Assembly: GCA_019359045.1 (NCBI GenBank)
Contig: JAHHIA010000002.1
Coordinates: forward strand, 490,401-554,400
Origin: Scytolyngbya sp. HA4215-MV1
GTDB lineage: Bacteria > Cyanobacteriota > Cyanobacteriia > Leptolyngbyales > Leptolyngbyaceae
Reading direction: 5' to 3'
DNA: 64,000 nucleotides
Shown: positions 36,239-44,680 of the stretch, piece after piece
Layout: every line of letters begins with the position of its first letter
Position numbering within the stretch: position 1 is the first letter of the stretch
Notes under the pieces: generated by a model
What the model was told of the DNA's origin: nothing
What the model saw: only the letters and a program-made list of their open reading frames with translations
Database searches by the model: none
Program-made: the position numbers and the translations under genes

Positions 36239-36398
36239 AAGAAGTTGGGTAAGAGGGGTGGTAGGGGAAGAAGGGACGGTCAGACACAAGCATGAAAAAA
36301 ACAAGATACAGTAAGAGGAGGTAAAGCTTTTTAACGCCAGATTTCTAATACTGACTCTGACTTTCCAACTCTCTGAAAACCTAAAACCTGATATACCG

Positions 36399-37142
36399 CT
36401 AATCTAACTGATCTAAGCGTGCAAAGTTATAGGGGGCAGTGAAGTTGTTATAACGAATTTTAAGTCGCTGCTCGAATTGTTCATCCAGTGCTTCAACTTG
36501 CTGGCTAAAGTTAGCTTCAGAGTCCCAATCAATCAAATAGGCAGCATTGTAGATCATGGTATCGGTCATCAGATCATTTTCGGCGATCGTGATTGCCATA
36601 GGGTTAAGAATTGCCTGAAATGCTTCAATAATCTCCTTTTTGCGTTGAGCCATTGCTTTCTCGATCGCCTGCCCAATTGCCACCACCTCATCCATGCTCA
36701 AATTTTTCCCTTCTAAACTGTCACGCTTTAACCTCAGAGCATCATCTTCTGCCATGAGTGACTGGAGTTCCGTCTGATTGTCCCAAAACAACTTGATCCC
36801 CACTTCCCGATACCCGTCCAATTTCTGAAACAGCTTTTCCAGACTTTCTCGATGGGGGGCCGTGAGTTGTTGAGTCACTGCTTCCCAGCTTTCTACAATT
36901 AAGCCAAACTGCAACGGTAATAAAGTCCGATAACCTGCCTGCATTGCTTGCTCCAACACTTTCTCGTGCCCCAGCAAATTGCGCCGACTGGCAAGATATC
37001 GTTCCTGTAATGCTTCAGAGTAGAGGAATGCAAATCCATCGACCACTTGTTTATAGACGGGCTGCTGATCCAAGCCTTTGAGTTCTAAATCCTCAGGACC
37101 TGGAGTGGGAAAAATACCGTAGAGGTAGAGTCGATTGCCCAT
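36399..37142 (-). CDS. gvpF: Gas vesicle protein GvpF (GvpF/L family)
   Basis: 247 residues, ATG at 37142. The N-terminal domain opens RLYLYGIFPTPG and contains ILPLQFG-type strands (LLPLQFGLIVES). The second, helical domain (GYREVGIKLFWDN, then a long charged helix) ends with MIYNAAYLIDWD and APYNFARLDQLD, the classic GvpF C-terminal pattern. It binds GvpA during nucleation. It lies between gvpK and gvpG in the cluster. The other family member at 23.2 kb is shorter and lacks the full MIYNAAYL segment. Confidence 0.94.
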   Translation of the reverse strand: MGNRLYLYGIFPTPGPEDLELKGLDQQPVYKQVVDGFAFLYSEALQERYLASRRNLLGHEKVLEQAMQAGYRTLLPLQFGLIVESWEAVTQQLTAPHRESLEKLFQKLDGYREVGIKLFWDNQTELQSLMAEDDALRLKRDSLEGKNLSMDEVVAIGQAIEKAMAQRKKEIIEAFQAILNPMAITIAENDLMTDTMIYNAAYLIDWDSEANFSQQVEALDEQFEQRLKIRYNNFTAPYNFARLDQLD

Positions 37143-37249
37143 AGGAAGTAATGAGGGTGCAAGAGTGAAGAGGAGAAGAAGTAGAAGTTGACACTGAGAA
37201 GCTCATTCCACTGGATGAATATGAGTTATTCTCTCGATCTCCGCAATAC

Positions 37250-37768
37250 TTAAAGTGGCTTTGCGGTCAAAACCAATTGTAATCTGGCATGAATTAGCTC
37301 AAGATTTGCCAATCCCAAGTTGACATCACCCTGGAGGACAACACCAGTATTGAGAAGTCGATCAAGGAGTTCTAAAATTGTGGGATTGGCAGTGTTTTCA
37401 CCAGGATAGTAACCGCCTGTTTTGGGTAGCAGCGTTCCCACTTCACCCAAATCGATGTTGAGATCAGCCGGATTAATCTCGAACACATCGCACAGTTGAA
37501 CCACTTGTTCTTCAAGTTTTCGGAGGCTCTCTGCTGCGCGTTCGAGGTCTTGGTCACTCAGTTCGCCTTCTTCCATACGGCGAATAACTTGTGCTTCCAT
37601 TAGTTGTCGGACTAACTCTACTACCGTTAACAATAACGGAGCCAGCCCTGCATCTTTGCTGGCTTTAGGAGGGTTGGGAATAGCTTGAATGGGTAAATCG
37701 GGAGAAGACACCTGGTTTGGGTTGCGATCGCCTAGTGCAATTGTAGGCAGGTAAATCAGATTCAACAT
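37250..37768 (-). CDS. gvpK: Gas vesicle protein GvpK
   Basis: 172 residues from the ATG at 37768; the longer frame (to 37879) overlaps the zinc-knuckle gene and is unlikely to be used. The GvpK domain (about 50-160) has LAPLLLTVVELVRQLMEAQVIRRMEEG, EQVVQLCDVFEINPADLNIDLGEVG and NLGLANLELIHARL. GvpK is a conserved assembly protein required for vesicle formation. It lies 17 bp downstream of the zinc-knuckle ORF and 107 bp upstream of gvpF. Confidence 0.93.
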   Translation of the reverse strand: MLNLIYLPTIALGDRNPNQVSSPDLPIQAIPNPPKASKDAGLAPLLLTVVELVRQLMEAQVIRRMEEGELSDQDLERAAESLRKLEEQVVQLCDVFEINPADLNIDLGEVGTLLPKTGGYYPGENTANPTILELLDRLLNTGVVLQGDVNLGLANLELIHARLQLVLTAKPL

Positions 37769-37785
37769 CAATTGCGAGTTCGTTT

Positions 37786-38142
37786 TTAACTGGCAGAATC
37801 TACCAGCCCCGAACCATGACACAAGTAGCAATACAAGCCATTTGCTTGATTCGTTCCTGTTCCCCCACAACGTGGACAACTAAATGAGCGGTTTGCTTGA
37901 GATTGCACAGCTTTGCCACCACAGGCAAGGCAAGGATTACGAGTTCCCGTAGGAGAAATTCCTGTTTTCCGACAATAGACACAGTCTATCAAAGGAAGTG
38001 TTACCCAATGAGTTCCGGTTCCATGACAGGCTTGGCAGGTTGATTGAGGAGACATCACACCAAAGCGATCGCGTCCTTTGCCCTGACAATAGGCACACTG
38101 AACCTGAACACTGCCTGAGAGGGGTAAATTTTGCTGAATCAT
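37786..38142 (-). CDS. DnaJ-type zinc-knuckle protein without a J domain, inside the gvp cluster
   Basis: 118 residues with six Cys-rich knuckles: CAYCQGKG, CQACHGTG, CVYCRKTG, CLACGGKA, CPRCGGTG and CYLCHGSG. This is the CxxCxGxG pattern of the DnaJ central zinc domain, which holds two Zn from four knuckles. Six knuckles imply up to three Zn sites. There is no J domain, so it cannot act as a standard Hsp70 partner. It is tightly packed between gvpK (17 bp) and the small ORF upstream, so it is probably co-transcribed. A thiol-redox or unfolded-protein-binding role for gas vesicle proteins is an inference. I do not know a standard gvp name for it. Confidence 0.85.
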   Translation of the reverse strand: MIQQNLPLSGSVQVQCAYCQGKGRDRFGVMSPQSTCQACHGTGTHWVTLPLIDCVYCRKTGISPTGTRNPCLACGGKAVQSQANRSFSCPRCGGTGTNQANGLYCYLCHGSGLVDSAS

Positions 38143-38194
38143 GATGTGCCTCTAGAAGGACTTAGTAGTTCTAGTAACACACACCCTGGGCTGA

Positions 38195-38389
38195 TCAAAT
38201 GATTCGGTTGCGGTACATTGTATCCAGCCATTGACGACGCGCTTCATTTGAGAGTGTTTGAGCCATACCAGACATCATCCGTGCGCGATCGCTGGCAACA
38301 ACGTAGGTTTTACCCAGCAAGCTACTTGAGCGAGAACTCAAAATTGTTCTGCTGGTTGGAATCTGTTTCATCGTTCTAATCGTAATCAT
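38195..38389 (-). CDS. Possible small basic protein in the gvp cluster
   Basis: Up to 64 residues from the ATG at 38389; a GTG at 38401 and an ATG at 38371 (MKQIPTSRTIL) are alternatives. The sequence is Ser/Arg-rich at first (SRTILSSRSSSLLGKTYVVASD), then helical (SNEARRQWLDTMYRN). No Shine-Dalgarno sequence and no recognised family. The reason to list it is location: it fills the gap between gvpJ and the zinc-knuckle gene on the same strand. Confidence 0.4.
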   Translation of the reverse strand: MITIRTMKQIPTSRTILSSRSSSLLGKTYVVASDRARMMSGMAQTLSNEARRQWLDTMYRNRII

Positions 38390-38496
38390 GCGTGCGCTCA
38401 CTCATATCCAGTAGGCTGTGTGGGTATTGTTTGTAAAAGGATTGTGGTAGGTTCCTGGCATCCTTAGATAAAAATACTCACTTTTACAGGGTGATC

Positions 38497-38922
38497 TCAA
38501 AACTCCAGCATATCCAGTGAGAGTTCAGACTCATCGTGATTAGTTGCAACACTTCCGTTCGCAGGCGGTAAGCGCAGCGCACGCAATTCAGTTTCCAAAC
38601 TTTCTACGCGTTGTTGCAGCTTTTGGTTTGCTTCTAACAGATTTTGAGTTTGAGAACTAAAGTGGGGATTGTTTTCCCACCAGTTAATTCCAATTTCTCT
38701 GGCTTTATCCACCGAAGAAATCAACAGCCGAATGCGGATATTGAGCAACTCTGTAGACGCAACAGAGACCGAAATATCCCCTGCAATCACGATGCCTTTA
38801 TCGAGCACGCGCTCCAGTACATCTGCCAGAGTTGAGCCTTGTGTTGAAGTCGTAATGGCTCTGGCTGAGTCACGAGGTGCAATGGGTGAAGAACTTGCCC
38901 TGGTTGGTGTGGTCATGGTCAT
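38497..38922 (-). CDS. gvpJ: Gas vesicle protein GvpJ (GvpA/J/M family)
   Basis: 141 residues. The GvpA-like core (about 28-78: [49 protein letters not shown]) is preceded by a Ser/Thr/Arg-rich head and followed by an extended helical tail ([21 protein letters not shown]) with an acidic end. GvpJ is a minor, GvpA-like protein of the vesicle tips. Its start codon overlaps the gvpN stop (ATGA), so it is translationally coupled to gvpN. Confidence 0.93.
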   Translation of the reverse strand: MTMTTPTRASSSPIAPRDSARAITTSTQGSTLADVLERVLDKGIVIAGDISVSVASTELLNIRIRLLISSVDKAREIGINWWENNPHFSSQTQNLLEANQKLQQRVESLETELRALRLPPANGSVATNHDESELSLDMLEF

Positions 38923-40373
38923 GATGCAACCTCTACATTCACAAAGAATAAGCGATCGCGCTGCACAACTCGACCTTGCTCCGACAGAGATCTGAGCGCA
39001 TCAACCGTTTGAAATCTGTCCAACTGAAGTGCTTTTTCAATCTGAGAAAGCTTTGCACCAGGATTATCCTGAATATAAGTATAAATCTCTCGCTCATGAG
39101 GGACTACTGCCGCAACCGAAGCTGGTACTGTTTCTACCGCTTCGGTTGCTAAAGGATGCGCCTCTGCAAGTATGGCTTTAGTCGGCAATTCATTCTCTTG
39201 CTGCAAAGGTAATTGATTCTCATCAGGTCTAGGTGATTTCTCCTGGTTAGGCATCACCATTTCAGCTACCTCTGCTGGCAGTTCAGTCGCTTCTGCCTGG
39301 ACTGAAGCCAACTTTTCCGGCTCAATTTTGGACTGAATGGACTCAAGAAGGTTAGCTGGTGCTGGCTCAATCTTTTCAGTGCCAGCGGTCAGCGAAACAG
39401 CCGATGCTTGGATGGTGGTTTGTTCGGGTTCAGGGGTTTCTACAGCTCCCACGATCGGCAAATCATCAAATTCAGATTGTTCTAGGTCAAGTCCTACCAT
39501 TTCATTCAGCAAATCCCACAGAATGGTAGTTGCTTCAGCAAAAGGCAAGGCTGAGCGTGATAACAATACATCACAGCACACATCCCGGAATTCCGAATTC
39601 TCAGCTAAAACGAAAATTTCATGTTCTCGGCACACTTTGGCAATCATGAGACCGGAACGCAATCCAGATGCTTTATCTGTCTTGGTTCTGATGCGGAATT
39701 CTTTTACCAGCCGAACAATTAATACAGCACTGGCACGATCGATTTCAGTTTTCTGGACCAGAATTTCCTGTTGCGTCAGTTCATCTGGCTCTGGCATGTT
39801 GATAGTAACCAGGCGATCCAGCAGGGCATCTTGAGTAGCGTGAACTCCACAATACTCTTCTGGGTTTGAAGTGAAGATGGCCCGGAAATTTGGACTGACG
39901 CGAATATATTCGCTGCGGTTATTGCTGGGTGGTAATACTAACAGCTTTTCTTCCAGAGCAGATAATAGTACGTTGTTTACTTCTGGGCGAGAACGGTTGA
40001 ACTCGTCGTAAACCAGAGTAAATCCCTCTCGGCAAGCCAAGGTAAGGCGAGAATCGACCCAGTTCTGCCGTAGCTCATCTTCGACTTTGACAACGCTGTG
40101 GATAAAGTTGTCTACTACTTTTTTACGAGTGTAGCCCGATTGGTTACCAATCAAGTCAGAGGTTTTGAACTCGTCATCGCCAAAGATCAGCATGATAGGA
40201 CGGGCGATTAAATCCGCCAGATGCAGTGCCAGAGTGGTTTTGCCAGTGCCTGCCGGACCTCGCAGATGCACCGAAAAGCCCGATTGCAAATAGCGCAAGG
40301 CTCGGATAGCCACTCTTTCGACGGAGGGAGTGCTGACAAATCGCCGGGGGCTGGCTCGAAGTACAGTGGTCAC
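38919..40373 (-). CDS. gvpN: Gas vesicle ATPase GvpN with a C-terminal winged-helix-like extension
   Basis: 484 residues, about 100 longer than the usual GvpN. The MoxR-like AAA+ domain (1-300) has Walker [10 protein letters not shown] at 39-47, Walker [11 protein letters not shown], a sensor segment FTSNPEEY and an arginine-rich [12 protein letters not shown] region. A low-complexity Glu/Pro/Ala linker (about 310-420) leads to a C-terminal module (about 425-484: [21 protein letters not shown], then [24 protein letters not shown]) with winged-helix character. The same module ends GvpC, the adjacent gene. GvpN drives vesicle growth. It lies 100 bp downstream of gvpC and overlaps gvpJ. Confidence 0.95.
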   Translation of the reverse strand: MTTVLRASPRRFVSTPSVERVAIRALRYLQSGFSVHLRGPAGTGKTTLALHLADLIARPIMLIFGDDEFKTSDLIGNQSGYTRKKVVDNFIHSVVKVEDELRQNWVDSRLTLACREGFTLVYDEFNRSRPEVNNVLLSALEEKLLVLPPSNNRSEYIRVSPNFRAIFTSNPEEYCGVHATQDALLDRLVTINMPEPDELTQQEILVQKTEIDRASAVLIVRLVKEFRIRTKTDKASGLRSGLMIAKVCREHEIFVLAENSEFRDVCCDVLLSRSALPFAEATTILWDLLNEMVGLDLEQSEFDDLPIVGAVETPEPEQTTIQASAVSLTAGTEKIEPAPANLLESIQSKIEPEKLASVQAEATELPAEVAEMVMPNQEKSPRPDENQLPLQQENELPTKAILAEAHPLATEAVETVPASVAAVVPHEREIYTYIQDNPGAKLSQIEKALQLDRFQTVDALRSLSEQGRVVQRDRLFFVNVEVAS

Positions 40374-40473
40374 AGTTGATCCTCTTAAATGAAATTAGGA
40401 TGGGAGTAAATTCAATGAGATGGGGGATGGGTCTATTGTTGGTTCTGCTGCCTAACTGCTGTTGATTGGTTTA

Positions 40474-41721
40474 TTAAACAAACGTTTCTTGTGCGAGATA
40501 GACGCGATCTCGCTGTGTGACTAGTCCTTTTTTAATCAAAGATCGCAGAGCATCGACTGCTTGAAACCGACTAATTCCCAAAGCTGACTCGATTTGAGTT
40601 AACCGTGCGCCTTGAATTTCATGGATGTAGTTGTAGACATCCTTCTCATAAACGATCGCATCTTCCAGAATTGCCTTGGTGCCTTGGGTAGGCGGTACAG
40701 TTTCAACGGAAGGCATTGTCGCTACCGATACCTCAACGTTATTCACCACGGGGTTGGTAGGTTTGTTTTCCGCAACAGGTGTCGAGACAACTGGCGCCGA
40801 GGCGACAGGCGGACTCGGTGGAGCACTAGGAACCACCGTTAGCGATCGAGGTGTGCTCTTTACAGCTGGCTCTTTGGCAGTCGGTTGGGTTACTTGTACG
40901 GATGAGGACGACGAGTGAGTTCCCCAAACGGTTTGATGCAAATTTGCCTGAAATGCTTTCAGCTCTGTTCGAAACTCGCCTAAACGGGTGAACAAGCTTT
41001 GAACTTCCGCAAAACGATCGTCACGGCTTTGGCTTAGTGTTTGACTCAGCTGTTCGGCGCGCTGTTGCCGTTGAGTTGCTACTTCTAGCAGATAAAGCTC
41101 AACTTCCTGACGAAGATTGTCGGTGAAGGCTGCCAGATCCTGAGTAAGTTGCATTTTGACCTGGAGGCGCTGCTGCTGGTTGATGGCTAGAGATTGCTGG
41201 GTATCAATTCGCAAAGCTTCGACTTCTGATTGGATTTGCTGGTGCAAAAGCTGGATTTCTTGCCGCAGCGCAACGACTGTTGTGGCCAGGCGGGTGTGGA
41301 ATGCTTGCAAATCTTGAGAAAGTTGTTGAGCCATGGTGGAGCGTTCAGCTCTCGTCAATGCCAGAAATTCAACCGTTTGATGTTGAAGTGCCTGAACAAA
41401 AGCATCCAGTTGTTGTGCTAATGCCTGTGCTTGTGCTTGACGCCGATCATTCGCGCTACTTAAGAACGCCTGAGTTTCTTGCTGAAGTGTTTGACAAAAT
41501 TGTTGCAACTCTGACTGAAACTTTTGGCATTGGAGGCTGCGAACTTTTTCGTTCTGCATCAAGCTCTCACGGAACAGGCTCAAATCATCCCGTAGCTGCG
41601 CTGCCGTATGTTGGCGTTCTTGCCGTGCTGATGCCAGAGATTCTTGGACTTGTTGTTGACGTTGCGCGAATTCTTGCTGGCGGTGTTGACGTTGCGCCTG
41701 CCACTCATGTCTTAGAGCCAT
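40474..41721 (-). CDS. gvpC: Gas vesicle outer-surface protein GvpC, long form
   Basis: 415 residues from the ATG at 41721, which has GGGAGGAAT just upstream; the frame opens earlier but without a comparable site. After a Gln/Arg-rich head come about five 33-residue-type helical repeats (about 40-270) with the L..F...L pattern (KFQSELQQFCQTLQQETQAFL, ALAQQLDAFVQALQHQTVEFL, QLTQDLAAFTDNLRQEVELYL). These bind along the GvpA ribs and stiffen the vesicle. A Pro/Ser/Val-rich linker (about 275-350) leads to a C-terminal winged-helix-like module (VYNYIHEIQGARLTQIESAL, then RFQAVDALRSLIKKG) shared with GvpN. It is far longer than the 193-residue Anabaena GvpC. Confidence 0.92.
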   Translation of the reverse strand: MALRHEWQAQRQHRQQEFAQRQQQVQESLASARQERQHTAAQLRDDLSLFRESLMQNEKVRSLQCQKFQSELQQFCQTLQQETQAFLSSANDRRQAQAQALAQQLDAFVQALQHQTVEFLALTRAERSTMAQQLSQDLQAFHTRLATTVVALRQEIQLLHQQIQSEVEALRIDTQQSLAINQQQRLQVKMQLTQDLAAFTDNLRQEVELYLLEVATQRQQRAEQLSQTLSQSRDDRFAEVQSLFTRLGEFRTELKAFQANLHQTVWGTHSSSSSVQVTQPTAKEPAVKSTPRSLTVVPSAPPSPPVASAPVVSTPVAENKPTNPVVNNVEVSVATMPSVETVPPTQGTKAILEDAIVYEKDVYNYIHEIQGARLTQIESALGISRFQAVDALRSLIKKGLVTQRDRVYLAQETFV

Positions 41722-41795
41722 TCGAGATTCCTCCCGTGAGTTGGAGATGGATGAATTTAGAGAATGCTGGGGTTGGAAAGGAGAGAAATCGGAAA

Positions 41796-41823
41796 GTTGA
41801 GGAGCCAGGCTTGACTCCTCAAC
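41796..41823 (-). promoter_or_regulatory. gvpA-gvpC intercistronic hairpin
   Basis: A 9-bp stem (GTTGAGGAG at 41796-41804 with CTCCTCAAC at 41815-41823) and a 10-nt loop begins 10 bp after the gvpA stop codon. No T-run follows on the minus strand, so it is more likely an mRNA-stabilising or attenuating hairpin than a full terminator. That would leave gvpA transcripts in excess over gvpC, as the protein ratio in gas vesicles requires. Confidence 0.65.
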
Positions 41824-41833
41824 ACCACACACA

Positions 41834-42052
41834 CTAAGCAGCAGGAACAGCAGCTTGAGCAGTCAAACCAACTGCTTCAGCGTACTTGAGGTAGGTTTCT
41901 ACGGAGGCGATCACGACACGAGCTTCAATTGCTAGCAATTCGATACCGACTAAAGAAACACGAACCCAAGCATCAATCACGATTCCTTTGTCGAGAATAC
42001 GATCGACAACTTCAGCCAAGCTTGAGGAAGAGTTTACTTTTTCGACAGCCAT
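41834..42052 (-). CDS. gvpA: Major gas vesicle shell protein GvpA
   Basis: 72 residues, almost the canonical cyanobacterial Gvp[21 protein letters not shown], the [23 protein letters not shown] two-helix/two-strand rib core and the C-terminal tail [10 protein letters not shown]. It polymerises into the ribbed, gas-permeable wall. It has an AGGA ribosome binding site upstream. Only one copy is seen, whereas many cyanobacteria carry several tandem gvpA genes. First structural gene of the cluster, preceded by a 354-bp promoter region. Confidence 0.97.
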   Translation of the reverse strand: MAVEKVNSSSSLAEVVDRILDKGIVIDAWVRVSLVGIELLAIEARVVIASVETYLKYAEAVGLTAQAAVPAA

Positions 42053-42406
42053 GGTTTTAATCCTGTAGTGAATTTGAATTGGAACTTGGTTCGCCTTGCC
42101 CCTTCCCTTGTCAAGTAGGGATTGTTTTGGGTTTGGCTTCCGTCACTAGGATAGACATCCAACGAGTCGAGAATAGCCAGGACAAACACTGAACCTTACT
42201 GATATGTTGGGGGCGGTGTTCGCAGAATTACGGAGATGCTTAGCATTTATTTATATTGTAAAGAGATAATTTCAGATACGGAGAGATACCTGAAAAGCTT
42301 GCCTAGTGAAGTCATTCCGTAAAATCACAGGAAAGTTTTTGGGGATTCTACGGAACGACTCGAAGAGCTGAAAGATAAATTTTTACGGATTATTCCGGTT
42401 GTCTTC
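42053..42406 (-). promoter_or_regulatory. gvpA upstream region with five TACGGA motifs
   Basis: 354 bp without an ORF. The hexamer TACGGA occurs at 42229-42234, 42277-42282, 42349-42354 and 42384-42389, and in reverse (TCCGTA) at 42316-42321. Starts are 33-48 bp apart, and most copies sit in the context T-T/A-TACGGA-A/T. This is well above chance for so short a stretch and suggests a multi-site operator or activator array for gas vesicle genes. TATTTATATTGTAAAG at about 42247-42262 may hold the core promoter. Confidence 0.5.
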
Positions 42407-42673
42407 CTAATCTGTTTGTACTCTGCGCTCAAACTCTTCACGGGTTTGTTCGACTTGTGCCAGAGCGATCGGGTAGATATCAGAATGTTCTTGCTTCAGC
42501 CAAGCCAACAAACGAGCCAGTTGGGCGTTTCTCAGATCCAAATCTGTTTGAAAAATGGCTGCTGTTGCTATGTGTGCAGCATATTCGGGTGGATGACCCT
42601 GGGTGATAAATGTGGCCGTAAGGGCTGCTAACGCTTGTTGTTTAACTGGGTCAGTATTTTGTTCAGAAATCAT
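42407..42673 (-). CDS. Unrecognised 88-residue protein between the AAA ATPase and gvpA
   Basis: 88 residues, predicted largely helical: VKQQALAALTATFITQGHPPEY, then AAHIATAAIFQTDLDLRNAQLARLLAWLKQE and a charged tail QTREEFERRVQTD. No Cys, no signal peptide, no membrane segment, and no family I recognise. It starts 20 bp after the AAA ATPase stop on the same strand, so the two are almost certainly co-transcribed. It lies 354 bp before gvpA. An accessory or adaptor role for the ATPase is a guess from position. Confidence 0.75.
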   Translation of the reverse strand: MISEQNTDPVKQQALAALTATFITQGHPPEYAAHIATAAIFQTDLDLRNAQLARLLAWLKQEHSDIYPIALAQVEQTREEFERRVQTD

Positions 42674-42693
42674 CGGGTTAACGAATTTTGTAA

Positions 42694-44538
42694 TCAGGTT
42701 GATGAACGTTGCTCGGTCAAAATTTGATGGGCAACAGCAAAGTCATCCATCGTGATTTGGATGCTGCTGGGGTCAGTGGCACCTTGGGCACGGTAGCGAC
42801 GAATCGCTTCTAGGGCTGCCTGGTTAGTAAGCAGTGCCAGATCAGCTCCATTCCAGCCTTCGGTATGGGTTGCCCAATGTGCCAGGTCAACTTCGGTCAA
42901 GGGCCGATCGTTGTTATGCACCTGCAAAATGGCAAAGCGACTGGATTGGTCAGGCAAATCTACTTTCAGTTGCAGATCCAAGCGCCCAGCCCGAAGTAGC
43001 GCAGGATCAAGGGCGTCGGGGCGATTGGTTGCGCCGACTAGCAGCACATTAGGGCACCCCTGAAGACCATCTAGTTCAGTTAAAAGCTGCCCAACAACGC
43101 GATCGCTTACTCCGGAATCACCTGCAAAGCGTCCGCGTGCTGGTGCTAAGGTATCAATTTCATCGACAAAGACGACACAGGGAGCTGCTTGTCGTGCTTT
43201 GGTAAATAGCTCTCGCACTGCTTGTTCTGCAGCCCCGACCCAACGACTCAATAGTTCAGGACCATTGATCGCGATGAAGTTTGCTCGTGCCTGGGAAGCG
43301 ACTGCTTTTGCCAGTAGCGTTTTTCCAGTGCCGGGTGGTCCCCAAAGCAGAATGCCACGGGGGGCTTTTGCGCCCGTCTGTTGGTAAAGTTCAGGGTAGA
43401 GAAGGGCGCCCTCAACGGACTCTTGCAGGGTTTGTTTGATGTCTGCCAAGCCGCCAATGTCGTCCCAGGCAATGTTAGGAGATTCGACCTCAACCGATCG
43501 CAGCACCGAAGGTTTGATTTCTTTGAGGGCTTGCAGAAAATCTGCCTGTATGACAGTCATATTTTCAGGAATGGGGTCTGCAAGGGAAAGAACCTGCCGT
43601 CGCAATGCTGTGTAGGCAGCTTTTTGGCAAACTGCTTTTAGGTCTGCGCCTACCATGCCCACTGAGAGATCCGCGATCGCTGCTAAATCGACCGATTCAT
43701 CCAATGGCATGATGCGGGTGAGAATGGCGAGAATTTCCTGTCTGCCTGCCCGATCAGGCACCCGAAACTGCACTTCGCGATCGAACCGACCGGGACGGCG
43801 TAAGGCTGGATCGAGATGATCAGGACGATTCGTGGCCGCTAAAACAATCACTCCTTTGGTGTTGGCAAACCCATCCATTAGGCTGAGAAGTTGAGCCACA
43901 ACGCGCTTCTCAACTTCACCTTCTACCTTGCTGCGATCGGGCGCAAGGCTATCAATCTCATCAATAAACACAATGCAGGGAGCCGCCTTAGCCGCTTTCT
44001 CAAAAATGTTGCGCAGGCGACCTTCTGCTTCGCCATAGTATTTGCCCATGACTTCGGGACCCACAATGGCGATGTAGTTGACACCGAGTTCTTCTGCCAA
44101 GACACGAGCTGTGAGGGTTTTGCCCGTGCCTGGTGGTCCTACTAAAAGAACCCCGCGTGTTGGCTCTAATCCCAACCGATCCAGTAAGTCCGATCGTTTG
44201 AGGGGAATCTCAACAAGTTCTCGCAATTCACGAAGAATTTCTGTTAATCCCCCTACGTTTTGCAGGTGGGATGTGGGCGCATCTGCACCTGGGACGGGCG
44301 GGGGCGTTATGATTACGTCTGGGTCAGAAGTTGGGTTGGAGGTGGTTGATGCGGCGGTGGAATGGGTTTTCATCCGGCTAACCCCCATCCCCGTTGGAAT
44401 GTTGCCCTGGGGGGGAATATTACTGAGAGAACGAGCGTTGATCTGAATATTGGTCTTCAGTTCTCCCTTTTCTGCCTTTTCTTCTAATGCTTTGGCAATT
44501 TCTAGTAATTGCTCAAATCCTTTAAATAAATCACTCAT
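42694..44538 (-). CDS. Two-domain AAA+ ATPase, CDC48/p97-like, next to gas vesicle genes
   Basis: 614 residues from the ATG at 44538 (MSDLFKGFEQLLEIAKALEE); the frame is open 67 codons further, but that part is arginine-rich non-homologous sequence. A charged N-terminal helix (1-30) and a low-complexity linker replace the p97 N domain. D1: Walker A GPPGTGKT, Walker B CIVFIDEID, sensor AATNRPD, Arg finger region RRPGRFDR. D2: GPPGTGKT, CVVFVDEID, GATNRPD, LLRAGRLDL. Both domains look catalytically intact. It is a protein unfoldase or segregase type. CDC48-like genes occur beside gvp genes in other bacteria, so a role in vesicle assembly or quality control is plausible but unproven. Confidence 0.9.
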   Translation of the reverse strand: MSDLFKGFEQLLEIAKALEEKAEKGELKTNIQINARSLSNIPPQGNIPTGMGVSRMKTHSTAASTTSNPTSDPDVIITPPPVPGADAPTSHLQNVGGLTEILRELRELVEIPLKRSDLLDRLGLEPTRGVLLVGPPGTGKTLTARVLAEELGVNYIAIVGPEVMGKYYGEAEGRLRNIFEKAAKAAPCIVFIDEIDSLAPDRSKVEGEVEKRVVAQLLSLMDGFANTKGVIVLAATNRPDHLDPALRRPGRFDREVQFRVPDRAGRQEILAILTRIMPLDESVDLAAIADLSVGMVGADLKAVCQKAAYTALRRQVLSLADPIPENMTVIQADFLQALKEIKPSVLRSVEVESPNIAWDDIGGLADIKQTLQESVEGALLYPELYQQTGAKAPRGILLWGPPGTGKTLLAKAVASQARANFIAINGPELLSRWVGAAEQAVRELFTKARQAAPCVVFVDEIDTLAPARGRFAGDSGVSDRVVGQLLTELDGLQGCPNVLLVGATNRPDALDPALLRAGRLDLQLKVDLPDQSSRFAILQVHNNDRPLTEVDLAHWATHTEGWNGADLALLTNQAALEAIRRYRAQGATDPSSIQITMDDFAVAHQILTEQRSST

Positions 44539-44680
44539 CTGCCAGTACCGTTGGGTTGAAAGCTCGATAAGACGGCTCTTTGCAATGCACCGTTCGCAAT
44601 TGAGGAGACCCTTTAGCGAGTAGCTAAACCCTAATCGCTCAAGCCACGCTCTGTAATAAGTGTTCCCACTGAATTTTGGT

